This document shows positions 12,987-24,120 of a DNA stretch of 64,000 bases, one piece after another (position 1 is the first letter of the stretch; each line of letters begins with the position of its first letter). This DNA comes from Isoetes taiwanensis (Eukaryota; Streptophyta; Lycopodiopsida; Isoetales; Isoetaceae): NCBI GenBank assembly GCA_021234155.1, contig JAJEKV010000019.1:1573200-1637199 (forward strand), given 5' to 3'. Under the pieces are notes generated by a model. It had not been told where the DNA came from. It saw only the letters and a list, made by a program, of their open reading frames with translations, and made no database searches. The translations under genes were made by a program, and so were the position numbers.

Positions 12987-13514
12987 TTTATGATTTATGA
13001 TTTATGATTTATGATTTCTAAAGCAGCTTTAACTTCCATTTGTAATGGTTGAAGGACATGACAGATTATAATATTCCCATGCTAAGCACAAGATTTAACA
13101 TAATTGTTGGTTGTCTCAATCAAAGTCTTCATACTCAGCAACATTTCCTTGATGCGAATGAAAATGCGAGAGGGAGAAAAACAAAATTAATTCTAAGAAG
13201 TTAACTACAGTCCATACATTGACTAGCTATTTTTCCTATAAACACAACAAAAACCTTTAACCATACATTTCTTGACTTATACGGTTTAAGCCCTTCTCCA
13301 CTTTCACGATAAGCCCTTTGATTGTTACTTCTTATTCTTTGTGATAATTTAACTTTTCTTGCAACTTCTCTTGTAGTTTAAATCAAAGCTTTCTACAAGA
13401 AAGTTGCAAGAGGAAGAAACTTCTATTATAGATTAAATCAAAGCTTTCTACAAGAGGAAGTTGCAAGAAAGACTAAATTATCACGAGAGATAATAAGTAA
13501 CGAACAAGAAAAAT

Positions 13515-13620
13515 AGCACCTCTTTCCGCCGGAAAACTAGCGCCTCTTTCCGCCTCCTTTTTCACCGGAAAATTCCGCCTCTTTCCGCCGGAACATTCCC
13601 GCCTCCTTCCACCGGAAAAT
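13515..13620. repeat. CCGCCGGAAAA short tandem repeats (start of U1)
   Basis: Four imperfect repeats of CCTCTTTCCGCCGGAAAA or CCTCCTTCCACCGG. Repeated at 32,449-32,555 and 52,166-52,270. Used as the unit landmark. Possibly regulatory, but nothing in the sequence proves a role. Confidence 0.65.
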
Positions 13621-14269
13621 AATGATTTAATTTATTTGTCGCGTTGTTAAAAATATTTTATTCGGCATTTTCTTTTCTTTTAAACATTTTCTTTTCTTTT
13701 CTTTTATTATTCGGCATTTTCGTTTATTCGGCCGCGAGCCTGCCCCTCCTACGCATACCCATAGCTGCTATGGATGCTATTTACAGCTTCGGAGATCTCC
13801 ACCATCGATGGTATTGCCATAGCTTCGCTGTTGCACTCTTTTATTCTCATATATTGGTTGCCCTTCTGCATTGTTGGCAGATCACAGAAATGGACAGTCT
13901 CTCTATGTGCTCGGGAACTCGATTTGCGAATGTCAATGCCTCTGTCGTGCAGATAATAAGTTAGTCAGGTACTTCATAAAATTGCATCTTTTGTTGCAAA
14001 AGGGTTCTTGCCATTTTTATTATCCAGAATGATTGTGTTTGTATGTTGCAAGAGCCTACCTGTTGAAGCATGAAAGGGCTGATTATTTAGAAAGTAATGA
14101 ATTAGGGAACAAACCTGCATCTCAAAATTGTCCTTTTTGTTGTTATTTGTAATGTGCTTGAGCAAACAGATAGTCTTTCAGCAATGTATAGAAGACTTAA
14201 TGTTACCTATATCACACTTCTCACATGCATAAGAATACTATAATGTTCACAATGGAGGGAAAGCAGAGT
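13621..14269 (+). other. Unrecognised low-similarity ORFs upstream of MGAT2 exon (U1)
   Basis: Overlapping ORFs at 13,644-13,964 and 13,774-13,956 recur in U2 (32,748 and 32,770) and U3 (52,428 and 52,450), sometimes in shifted frames. The peptides resemble no family I know. The interval may be upstream intron or exon sequence of the MGAT2 source gene, but no motif supports that. Confidence 0.3.
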
Positions 14270-14398
14270 CAGAACTGTAGTTAACTGTTAACCCTTGAGC
14301 AGTCAATAGCTATTAACTGTAGTTAACTGTAGTTAACTGTGTTAAGTCTACAGTTAAATGCCATTGAGAAATTCTAACTGTAGTTAACCCTTGAGCAG
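14270..14398. repeat. TGTAGTTAAC repeats with duplicated splice acceptor (U1)
   Basis: Short repeats of TGTAGTTAAC. The phrase TTAACCCTTGAGCAGTCAAT occurs twice, at about 14,287 and 14,382; the second directly precedes the MGAT2 exon, so the acceptor and first exon bases are duplicated. Same in U2 (33,276-33,404) and U3 (52,953-53,081). Confidence 0.65.
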
Positions 14399-14877
14399 TC
14401 AATTTAGCCCCTTGGGATATTGAATCAAGAGAAGAAGAGGGAGAATTTCTGGTTGTAGAAAGGATAGGGAACATGGGATATTCATTTAACCGCACTGCTT
14501 GGAAAAAGATGCATGCCAGTGCAAACACTTTTTGTCATTTTGATGACTATAATTGGGATATCACAATGTGGGCGTCTGTTTATCCTTCATGGGGACCTAC
14601 TGTTTATACCTTACGAGGACCAAGAACAAGTGCAATACATTTCGGCAAGTGTGGGCTGCATCAGGGTAAGAAAGATGGACAGCCAGCTTGTCAAGATTTG
14701 GTAGGATATACCCCAGAAATTGATAGAATCGATCAAATAATGAATATCAAGGATGAATGGGAGGTTGTTAGACATCCACATACAGGATATGGAAAGAATT
14801 TTAAAGGTTGGGGTGGTTGGGGTGACCACAGGGATCAGCATCTTTGTCTTGCTCTGTCTAAAATGTATCATGTATAA
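14399..14877 (+). pseudogene. MGAT2: N-acetylglucosaminyltransferase II (GnT-II), C-terminal exon fragment, U1
   Basis: GnT-II adds beta-1,2-GlcNAc to the alpha-1,6 mannose of N-glycans in the Golgi. After an AG at 14,397-14,398 the frame reads LAPWDIESREEEGEF, then FLVVERIGNMGYSFNRTAW, matching the plant enzyme. From the internal ATG (14,473) 134 residues follow with FDDYNWDITMW, YTLRGPRTSAIHFGKCG and GWGGWGDHRDQHLCL, typical of the C-terminal catalytic part, and a natural stop at 14,875. The family has about 430-450 residues, so the membrane anchor and the N-terminal half of the catalytic domain are missing; they are not seen upstream in the unit. The surviving exon is intact, so it is a gene piece that was moved. 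Alternative: a real terminal exon of a gene with very long introns, which I consider unlikely because no other MGAT2 exon is visible. Confidence 0.85.
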
Positions 14878-15093
14878 ACTTATACACATTGTTTCATTTT
14901 TTTAGAGGAAAATAATAGTAACATTGCTATTTCATTAGTGCAGGATCCACCTGCTAAAGTGCAATTGTAATGATTTGATTTGCGCCTTACTCGAGAGTTT
15001 CCATCAGAAATTTCTTCAGATAGACATTTTATAATGTGATTAGAGTAAAAGTATGTATATTATACGTTCAAATAGGTTATTTGTAGACCGCCA

Positions 15094-15378
15094 TTGCAGG
15101 GTCTTGTGAGAAGGTATATCCTTGTTTGGAGCAAGCAGGCATTTTCTTCATCACAGAACGTGGAGAAGCCTTCACTTTGTCAGTTTAACAAAATAAAGAA
15201 GACTGTCACAAGTCTGCACTTAAGTCGAGGCAAGAGAGCAAGTTCTGGAATCCAGGTTACTAAAGGCCGTCCCGATGTCCCTTTTTTCCTCCTCCATGGT
15301 AGAATGGCTTATGGTTTGAGTGATCATTATACACCAGATTGTAGTCCAAATGGTGGAGCAAAAGGGCTTTATAATTGA
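15094..15378 (+). other. Unrecognised ORF, kept in three units (U1 copy)
   Basis: A 94-residue frame, basic at its start (VRRYILVWSK) and ending PDVPFFLLHGRMAYGLSDHY then TPDCSPNGGAKGLYN. It is open in U1, U2 (34,100) and U3 (53,780) with three or four substitutions. I do not recognise it. It lies between the MGAT2 exon and the NAD kinase exons; a TTGCAGGG-like acceptor at its start suggests an exon. In U0 only the last third lies in the window (from about 30) and it is broken. Confidence 0.35.
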
Positions 15379-15440
15379 TGCTCACTTTCTCAGAAACCTT
15401 GTGCGTCCAAATAAGGTCTTGCTGCTAATTTTCTATGCAG

Positions 15441-15950
15441 CCATGCTTCTGTGATAATGATGTATTTGTAGCGTTATGTACAAGGAGATGGCTTGATCCT
15501 CTCAATACCTTCTGGTGATACAGCTTATTCTTTGGCTGCTGGAGGTTCAATGGTGCATCCACAGGCTAAATAAAACAGTGAACTTTGTTTTGCACATGAT
15601 CTCTGATCTCTACTGAGCCCATCTGTCTTTGCAGGTTCCAGCAATTCTGTTTACACCAATTTGTCCCCATTCTTTATCATTCAGGCCACCTATTATTCTA
15701 CAAGAGTATGTTACTCTTAGGGTTCAGCTCCCAAATACATTGTAAAGGAAATGCTTGGGCTTCTTTTGATGGCAAAAATCGCCTACAATTAAATCCTGGA
15801 GATGCCCTGGTTTGCCATATGGCAGCTTGTCCCGTACCAGCTGCGTGCATAGAGGAATCAACTCATAACTTCTTGCGTAATATGCAGGAAGGGCTGCACT
15901 GGAACTTGAGGAAACATGAATCATTGGATGGTACCCATAATTTCAAATGA
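15441..15950 (+). pseudogene. NAD kinase fragment, two exons, U1
   Basis: Same structure as the U2 copy at 34,447-34,955. Exon A runs 15,441-15,564 and exon B 15,635-15,950. U1 has one extra T at about 15,474 that breaks the frame before the QGDGLILS block, plus the shared frame break in exon B near 15,735. The final 80-residue frame (15,708-15,950) contains GNAWASFDGKNRLQLNPGD and EGLHWNLRKHESLDG. Not functional as read. Confidence 0.85.
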
Positions 15951-16084
15951 ATGTTGGACCAAAATCTTGTAATCCAAATATGCAGAAACAGCAAGGCACG
16001 TTACAGTTAGCAGTAAATGGGAGTGTTGTTGCCCAATAGCGTCACTCTTGTTAGTATTCTCTGTCCGCATGCATATATGCGGGC

Positions 16085-16330
16085 ATGGAAAGTGACTGTT
16101 ACCACTTCTTTGTGTCCATGAGCACTGATAAAGTCATTGCCCCAGTGTTGGAACATTTCACCTGTATGCTTGATTGCCTTGGATGTTCAGGTCTTGATTT
16201 AGTTGAATCTTTCCTTAACAACATGCCTTTTGAAGCCCATGGCACAGGATGGAGATGTCTCCTAAATTCGTATAAGATTTATGGTGATCGATTAAGTGGG
16301 AAGTTTGCAGCCCTTTCTAAATTGGATTAA
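16085..16330 (+). pseudogene. PPR protein C-terminal (E-motif) fragment, U1
   Basis: PPR proteins bind organellar RNA; the E region follows the PPR tract and takes part in RNA editing. The 81-residue frame reads VLEHFTCMLDCLGCSGLDLV, then ESFLNNMPFEAHGTGWRCLL and NSYKIYGD, matching the usual pattern of EHY-C-M-DLLGR-G, AE-F-MPFEPD---W--LL and C--HG. It lacks upstream PPR repeats and any DYW domain, and stops after KLD. It begins at an internal ATG with no sign of a promoter. The same fragment is open in U2 and U3. Confidence 0.75.
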
Positions 16331-16948
16331 AAAATTGACTCATCATATATAGCAAATATTTACGCAAAGGAACTTGTTCTGGCATCTGGGGATAATGTAT
16401 AAATTTGTCATTGAATTGGCAAGGGTACTTTTTCAACCATGTACAAATAACTAAGACTGTAAGATCAACCAGGCCGCACTGTCTTTAAGATTAGGATAAC
16501 TTGGTAGAATGATATTTATTTGTGCACTGCACGTGGAAGTCTGTAGTTGCAAATGAAGGCAGCATAAAATGATCTTGTGACTGAAATGCAGCAGCCCTGA
16601 ATCAAAAGACCCAACTATCTGATTTTGGAGGAAAAATGAAATGACTTGAGTGATCTGATATCCTTGAAAAAATGGATATTGAAATGACAATAGTGAATTG
16701 TTCGTCTAGGCATATTTCCTCTCTTAACATCGGCTTAGTTCTCGGTTCAAGGATTCCTGCAAACAAACATTTGTAAAATTTTGATAAGTTACAGTAAATC
16801 GTTAAGAGCCATTTGCATTAGTTTTTAAGGATCGGAATTGATGAAGACTGCTGTAGAAGATTTAAACAATTTATCTTTGCCAGCAGAAGATCCCAGTCAT
16901 AATGCCAGTCATTTTGTTTAATGAGCACTGTCTAAATTTGTTTTCTTC
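16331..16948. other. Spacer, no gene recognised (U1)
   Basis: Equivalent to 1,090-1,724. A 79-residue minus-strand ORF (16,451-16,690) is kept in U2 and U3 but has no recognisable motif and is probably chance. Confidence 0.5.
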
Positions 16949-17209
16949 TTGCAAGAGTTAATGGATAAATTAAGGATGCCATCAGGGGGGGCACAGAGGG
17001 AAGCAAGATCCATTCAAGATCCATTCAGTCAGAGGGTTCATTCACTTGGTCAAACCCAAACAAACAAAAATCCAGTTCATGGTTCGTGGGCCTGGATTTA
17101 TGATCTGCAAGTTTGCATGTGGATTTGTAGAAATACTAAGGGTTTATTCTGCAGCTGGAAATGGCATTTAGCAGAGTTAGGGTCGATCTGCTTAAGGTCG
17201 TTTTCATAA
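16949..17209 (+). other. Unrecognised ORF after splice-acceptor-like sequence (U1)
   Basis: Starts MQELMDKLRMPSGGAQR after a TTTTCTTCTTGCAAG-like tract. A one-base insertion in a G run near 16,984 shifts U1 out of the frame used in U2 and U3, which continue KQDPFKIHSVRGFIHLVKP. No family recognised. Confidence 0.3.
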
Positions 17210-19084
17210 GGCCAAGACTGGCGAACACATAAAATGGCAGAGTGGATCTGCTGGGACTCGATCTGGTTCTGGGATTAAGGTATGATTTATTCTCTGAACC
17301 ATTTGATAATTGTGGCAGAGCATCAAGAAACATTTGATTTTTCTTACTATCATTATTATCATTATGGTTCTTCTTGTCGAAAATGCTCTTTAAAATTATG
17401 GTTTACGGTTTATTGCCACTGCCATATTGATGCCTACTCAAATTCAAGAAGTTTCTTTGATGGAACATTAATTTGGATGTTTTATACGGATGCAAGGATG
17501 TCAAGGATTTCAATAACAGGAAATATATTCAGGTTTGAGCAGTTGCTTAAATAGGTTCCTATTTGTCTCTGCATTTTAAACAGCTCTAAGCTTGTAAACA
17601 TTCGGATCGAAATTTGCCTTTCGGGCTTGCCTTTTCGAGCAAATGGAGGTTTTGATCCGTTTTTGAAATTATGATTAAGGAAATGATTAAAACAATCTGG
17701 TATATGTGCTAAGGTTGCTAAGGTTGTAGATTTTGGGCGTATTGCTATAGATTTAATGCACCATGTTTTTTGACGTGGACTTAATATAACAAAAAGTCAG
17801 CATTTTAAATTTTATAGATTAAGAGGGACTTCCTATACATGACAAGGACTTGTAGAAACCTTAATTTTTGTATACAATGCCTTATGATACAATATGGACT
17901 ATGCCTTTGTTAAGCTTTTAGCTAAAAGAATGGAACTTCAAGGCAATCTGATTTTATTTTAAATAGAAGGGTGCTTCTATGTTCTTTATTTGCTTATGAG
18001 ATTCTAAATAGCATATGTATTTCTGCGAGGAATCTACATGCTGGATCAATGATTTTGTTTGACTAATGATTAGTTATTATTTTGCCCTTTTTGCCTAGAT
18101 GTATTCTCAAGCAAACTATTTATGAGATGTATGTTATCGTAAATGGAGAATGCCCTTTTTTTCTCTTCACATTGCAACGTCAATCTGTAGATTTTGTTTT
18201 TAGAAGCACTCTTTTTCTATATGAAGTAATGTTTTCCCCCTTTTCTTGTTTTTAAATGCATGGATTACAGATTAAGGGAATGATTTTTTTTTTCTCTTTC
18301 CTTTCCATTTTCGTGATGCCATCTCCATGCTATTCTTAAGAGATTATATGGAACGGTAACTTGCTTTTTTCGTGATGCCATCTCCATGCTATTCCTAAGA
18401 CATTATATGGAGCGGTAATTGCTCAAGGGCCTTGTGTTTGGAACATAGACTTTCATTTGTAACCTCTGGTGACAAAATTCGAGCTCACGGGAAGGCGATC
18501 TGACCCCCTTCCCCAAAGCGGAAAACACCATCGGAAAATTGCAGATGAAGAAAAAACAGGAAAAAAATGGATAAAAAACACGAGAAAGTGTTCAAAACAT
18601 GCAAAAAATTGCCGGAAAAAGCTTTTCCCAAAAAGGGGGGAAGGTACTGACTTCTCTATGTTGATGCATGTGGTCACGTGATAGTGCTCAAAGATTTATG
18701 ATTATCTTCAAGATTGGGATAGTTGAACATGCATGTAAACGTTGACACTTCTACTATCGTGAATGTAATAAGATCAATGTCTTTAAGACAAAAAACCGTA
18801 ACAATGGACATGCCAGACATATGAGTATATTTTTATGTGTACATTGAATCTTCTTTAAAATAGAGTGGTGCACTACATCATACAACAAGAATTGACTATG
18901 TAGAAGTATCTTCATGAAAATGACATCATATGCATGTATTACATATGTTTATTTCCCTTCTGTGAAAAAAGAAAAAGTTGGAAGATCAAATCTTTAGTTA
19001 TTTGCTACCAAAGAGCATTTTGACTTGACACAACAAATTTTGTAAGTAAAAGTCCCCAATCTGACAAAGATCATATTGACAATA
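17210..19084. other. AT-rich spacer, no gene recognised (U1)
   Basis: Contains the 59-bp duplication (about 18,311-18,430) and a purine-rich patch near 18,500-18,650. Sequence is close to U2 until about 18,420, after which divergence rises sharply. Confidence 0.6.
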
Positions 19085-19260
19085 TGGTGAGTATCACACC
19101 TAGATGAGACGACAACCTATGAAAAAACCCACCCTTTACATTTTGCCATCGAAGTTGACAATCTGGCGAGTATCACACCTAGATCAGATGGCAACCTACG
19201 AAAAAAACCACTTACTTTACATTTTGCCATCGAAGTCAATTGTTTGTTGGCATGTCTTGA
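19085..19260. repeat. 80-bp minisatellite, U1 copy
   Basis: Two copies of the unit beginning GGYGAGTATCACACCTAG. See 38,069-38,215. Confidence 0.6.
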
Positions 19261-20425
19261 TTCTTTCAAAGAATGTATAGTTATGCAACGTTTTGTCCAT
19301 TCCATGATGTCATACAAATTGAGTACATGAATAGCAAAAGAAATCTCTTACACATATAAACACCTACTAAGAAGAACAAACTAGCGGCGGCGACTGACTC
19401 CGCGACAAATTCTTGTATGTTGCAATGCTATCAAATGTCCATGGTTTTTTCTTCTTATATTTATTCAAAGATTTATGATGGGTCGAATATAGATATGTTG
19501 TTTTGTTAACAAGTGTCCATGGTTTCCTTCCTTATATTTATGCAAGAATTGATGATGAGACTGTATGCCATGTCGTCCAGGCTTCATAATGAAAATAAAT
19601 GGTGTTTTGCTATCAAATGTCCATGGTTCTTTTTCCTTAACTTCATGCAGCATGATGAGAAGTATGTTATGGTCATCTAGGGATATGAGAATATATGCTA
19701 GGTATAGACATTTGGTAACACCACTTTTGTAAGGAGAATGCAGCATTTGTGTCACAAATATCATTGAAAAGACACCCAACGTAGTCTGTTAATTGAATAT
19801 GTGAAACATTTATAAGTAAATGTCATAGCCCATATCGAGGTACACAAATATGTCGTGTTGTTATAGACCTATTATAATCATCCACACTCCCAAATTTGTC
19901 TGGTGCATAAAAGTGACAATCCATCAGACAATCATACAGTTTACAGTGCATAGTTTTTTTTGCCTTCCGTCTTTTCTGTTGTTTGAAACATCACCTTGAA
20001 GCAGTACTTAAAGCAGGTTGCAAATCTGTTAGGAACTTTGAATAATCTTACCTTAGCTTAAGGAACTAAGGCGGAATAGAGCGGATTTAATTAGTTATCC
20101 AAATAAATTTATTAGTTGGTGATAGAAGGTTAACCAAATTGCTATGGACCATATTATAGCTTTTTTATTTTAACCTATACGTATTGGCCCGCGATCAGGT
20201 GTAAAAACTATTACATGCATTATGTGAATTGCAATGTAGTTGTAGCCGTGCCCAAGTGTGCACAATCAATGTTCTTTATGACCCATGGGCACTTATTCTT
20301 TTATGTTTTCAATAAGACCAAGCATCAAACAGTATAATGTTGGCCATGGAGATCCTATGAACCTGTTACAAAATTTACTTATTTACAATGCTTTATAGAT
20401 GTTTTTCAGCCCCATTTTAGTTGCT
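19261..20425. other. Spacer with degenerate TGTCCATGG repeats, no gene (U1)
   Basis: Same irregular repeat as in U0. The small hairpin found at 38,356 in U2 is disrupted here (about 19,370-19,427). Confidence 0.5.
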
Positions 20426-23184
20426 TGTCATCACCTAGTGGTTAACATTGTGCATGCACATGTTAGGTGCATGCACATGATAGGTGTCAGTGGTGGCAGA
20501 CTGACACTTGGCATGATTAGGTTAACATAAGTGTAGGGATTAGATTTAGTTAGATGTACGGCTCAGATTTGCGGTCTACACTATATTAGGCCAAAATGCC
20601 TCTTCGGATATCTTGAGGTTTATCTCATATTTGGAGAGCCTCATTTGGCCACGTTCCCCTTCATTCTTTGTACATATTTCCTTGTCTTGTTCTTGTTTTG
20701 TGATCATGAGCATGGCAGCTTTGTAGCATCCGGCGATCATGGATTTTTGCTTTGCGGGTGTATGCCAAGAATCAAACATTGGCGCCCGTTATCTTGCGGG
20801 TTAAACTCGTGATCACTTTCTTCTCCCTTCTTTGTTTCTTTGTTGTCTTCTTTGCTCAATTTTTTCCCCGTTTGAAGACTTCTTGTATACTATTCTTCCC
20901 TGTTAGGTTTCCTTAGTTTGCCCAACCAAGTCGATTTGTGTATCGGCTTGGAGGCCTTTGTATTATTCAAGCGGTGATGATTACGCCCGGTGATCAAATT
21001 TACTTTTGTCAATCAAGTTCTCAAGACTCGTTTTTTTCAAGTCGCGGCAAATGCAAATTTGCGGTTTGAGGATTTACGGAGTGGTGGCGGCCTCCTCTGC
21101 AAGATTTTCAAAAAAATCAAAAGTTTGATCCTCTTTTCTCTTCTCCTTTCTTTGAAAAAATGTCAAAATATCATGCTCCTTTTTCATTATCCTCTGTTTT
21201 TTCTCTCGGCTTTATCGAGAAATCGTGCTTGGCACACCAAAATATTCTCTTTCAATTCTTCTTGTTTATTTTTTTGGGGCCGGCCTTTCGGCTAGCCCGT
21301 TTGAGCCCATCTGTTCCGGTTAAAATCATTTTAGTTTCAAGGTTTTCTTCGCAATCTTCAAAGCCGATTATTTTGTCTCCATCGCTCCTGCACATACCAC
21401 GAGTTCGAAGTTTCTTGAGCTTATAACTTACCATAAGAGTTGGCCTTGATTCAAGCACCTTAAGCATCGCAACACATAAACTTTATGCGCTTCGGTATCT
21501 ATTCTTATTCAAGTTTTTCAAGAGGGCCCGAGCGTGGCAGCCCCCCCATCCATCGCCCAAAGCACATCCGGTATAAGCAACAAAAGTCTTCAAGCAAGCA
21601 ACGTTTTATAAGCGAATTTTTTTAAGCCTCGGGGACATTTGCAAACAAGCAAATCTTTTCATCGATTAAGAGTGGAAGATTAAATTCGAATATCTTTGTG
21701 GGGCGCGGCCGCGGTCAAATCTTTCATCTATCTATCCAAAAGCGTGCGGCATCGATCAAAGGCTAACCCATCTATTCAAGCTTTATCACGCAAAAAGTGG
21801 AAGCGGCATGATTTACGAAGCCGACCTCCATACACGCATCAAAGTCTGTTTGGGTCAAGACAAATCAAAGCGGTATCTATCTATTCAAGCTCTTTTCGGT
21901 GAGAAGTTGAGGCCGTTTCCACGGCTCCGATTCGAAAGCGTCTTTTCACGCCATCATCATTGCTTCTAAATTGAAGTAAGCCCGGCGAAATTTGTCTTTG
22001 CCATATCCGGCATTTCCCTTCAAATCCGGTTTAAGCCATGGAAATAAATCGGCCATTACTCTTCTTCCGAAGACCTCTTACGCTCACTCTAGGGTTTTTA
22101 AGCGACGGCTATGATTTGGCCGCCCTAAGATCTATGGTTCGAATCCATCAGATATTGTTTTTAGGCTCCACGGTTTCAGGCTCCGGGGTCCATGCCACGG
22201 GCACAAGACTCTTTTCTTGGTGATAACCATCCATGACGCCTCCCTCGGCTCCACGCTTGCTTTGCCCCACGCTCATGTTCCCCGCGCCCATGCCCACGCT
22301 CAAACTTTGACCCGTTACGTATTTTTTGCCCACGATTGACCACGCCAAATTGACCACGCTCCATCCACGCTTCATACGCTCTTTATGCTCCCACGCTCAC
22401 ACTTTGCTTATGGCCACGCTTTTTGCTCAACATCCACGCTCTGCACAAATATTGTGGCGCATAGCCATGCTCTCCTATGGTCGATCCGCGGGGATGCTTT
22501 TAAGGTGCTTACCTTTTGGCCCCATATAATCATTGTTTTGAAGCTTTTTAAATTGAACTTTTGGGCAATATTTGTTCCAAGGACTTACCCATAATATAAG
22601 GGGATGGTCCTTATGTTTTTATTGAAGTTCCTATGATCCATGTTACGCATCGACATTCATTCGGATCTTCTTAAATCATCAATGCCTTCATGAAGATCTT
22701 TTGGCGACACAACAAACCATTACCGATTACCATCCTTTTAAAGCCCCTAAATTTTTTTGGCACCATGTTGTAATTGTCGGACTTGTCTTATAAAAGTGCG
22801 TACATGTTTTTGTGCTAAAAACTTTTAGAGGGAAGGCGATGTTAACCACCTAGTGGTTAACATTGTGCATGCACATGTTAGGTGCATGCACATGATAGGT
22901 GTCGATGGTGGCGGTGACACTTGGCATGATTAGGTTAACATAAGTGTAGGGATTAGATTTATTTAGATGTGCGGCTCCAGTTGCGGTCTACACTATATTA
23001 GGCCGGGACCTCTTGGATATCTTGAGGTTTATCTCATATTTGGAGAGCCTCATTTGGCCACGTTCCCCTTCATTCTTTGTACATATTTCCTTGTCTTGTT
23101 CTTGTTTTGTGATCATGAGCATGGCAGCTTTGTAGCATCCGGCATCATGGATTTCTTTGCGAGGTGTATGCCAAGAATCAAACA
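20426..23184 (+). mobile_element. Non-autonomous LTR retrotransposon, U1 copy
   Basis: LTR-like repeats 20,426-20,778 and 22,840-23,184. The primer-site core reads TTGGCGCCCGTTATC. The purine run before the second LTR is GAGGGAAGGCGA. No retroviral coding motif inside. Strong CAG/CTG-linked divergence from U2. Confidence 0.75.
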
Positions 23185-23339
23185 TTGTCTATATTTTTAC
23201 ATTTCAATCCCTTGAGAAGATTTAGCATTTAAGATCACACAAACTAATATGGACACTAGTGAGGATCATACAATCTACCAATAATCATGAGACCTATGCC
23301 CAACAAAAAGCCCGACAGCGGAAAATGTTACTTTTTAGA

Positions 23340-24120
23340 ATATTATTATATCCAAAATGATTCCATGTACAAAATTCTTATTACCTTTGAGCTGCTGCAT
23401 GTTGGTGGGAATGTGCTTGATGATTGGCAAGCATTAAACAGAATAACAGATCATTGTTTGGTCAATGCATGGTAAGTCATCACGCACCCATAGAAATGGA
23501 AATCGGCAATGCTTTTGTTCTTCTTGTGCTTGCACAATTGCATCCACACCATATGGAAAGAAAATATTTTAGTTATGTCCAAGATTGGCGATTCGGACCA
23601 ACGACTCTCAATGCGGACCGTGTATGCCCAACATGGGCCTTTGCAAAAGCACACAATATCTATTTGAAAGAATGCACGAGAAGAATATCTATTTGCATCT
23701 TTTTATGATTTTTAAGCAAATGCATCCATCTTTGGTGATGTTCGCGGCCAGAAACTGGAGATAAGCATATTAGTTCTGTATTTCAACCAAGGGCTTTAAG
23801 CTAGATATTGTTATGGGTACTACCGTTGTTAACATGTATGCCAAATGTGAGAACCTTGAGGATCTTTGGGCGTGGTATGGTTTCTTGGAATGCCAAGATT
23901 GTGTGCCATATGCCCCGGCGGCCATTCCGGGAAGCATGAATCTTTTCAACAAGATGACGGGGACACAACACAAGCGCGTCATGAAAATGCCATGATCAAC
24001 TGCTTTGTGGATTTGATACAAATGTTGTTGGCAATGCGGTTAGTAATGTCATTATGGGAAATGTCAAAACCTTGGTTGCTAGTTCTTTGCAACATCACCA
24101 CCATGGATGCATTTGCTTAA
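23340..24120 (+). pseudogene. PPR fragments, + strand block, U1 copy
   Basis: Collinear with 42,323-43,080. GTTVVNMYAKCENLED is readable at 23,813-23,995; other PPR pieces need frame changes. Not a gene. Confidence 0.6.

Larger units (their letters stand above)
10590..13420. repeat. Double foldback with calmodulin-like fragments (U0)
   Basis: Left arm from about 10,590 (phrase GTCAGTAAATGTATGG) and right arm to about 13,420 are inverted copies of each other. Inside are two cycles of calmodulin-like DNA: reverse copy, short forward copy, then a palindrome (11,770-11,959 and 12,795-12,986). It is the U0 equivalent of 28,985-32,357 and 50,270-52,130. Confidence 0.7.
1..13514. repeat. Tandem composite unit U0 (left-truncated copy)
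   Basis: Seen: positions 1 to about 11,000 align with 15,240 to about 26,160 at an offset near 15,250, in the same order and orientation. The copy starts inside the unit, so the MGAT2 part lies outside the window. It holds NAD kinase exons, a PPR E-motif piece, AT-rich spacer, an LTR element, PPR fragments and two calmodulin-like foldbacks. It is the most divergent copy; many differences from U2 sit at CAG or CTG triplets. Confidence 0.85.

Noticed and set aside
14473-14877. MGAT2 exon as a functional gene
   Set aside because: Only the C-terminal third is present and the upstream 1 kb holds no other MGAT2 exon.
18469-18681. Lys-rich ORF in the purine-rich patch
   Set aside because: Frame is not shared between units and the patch changes length in each; low-complexity DNA.
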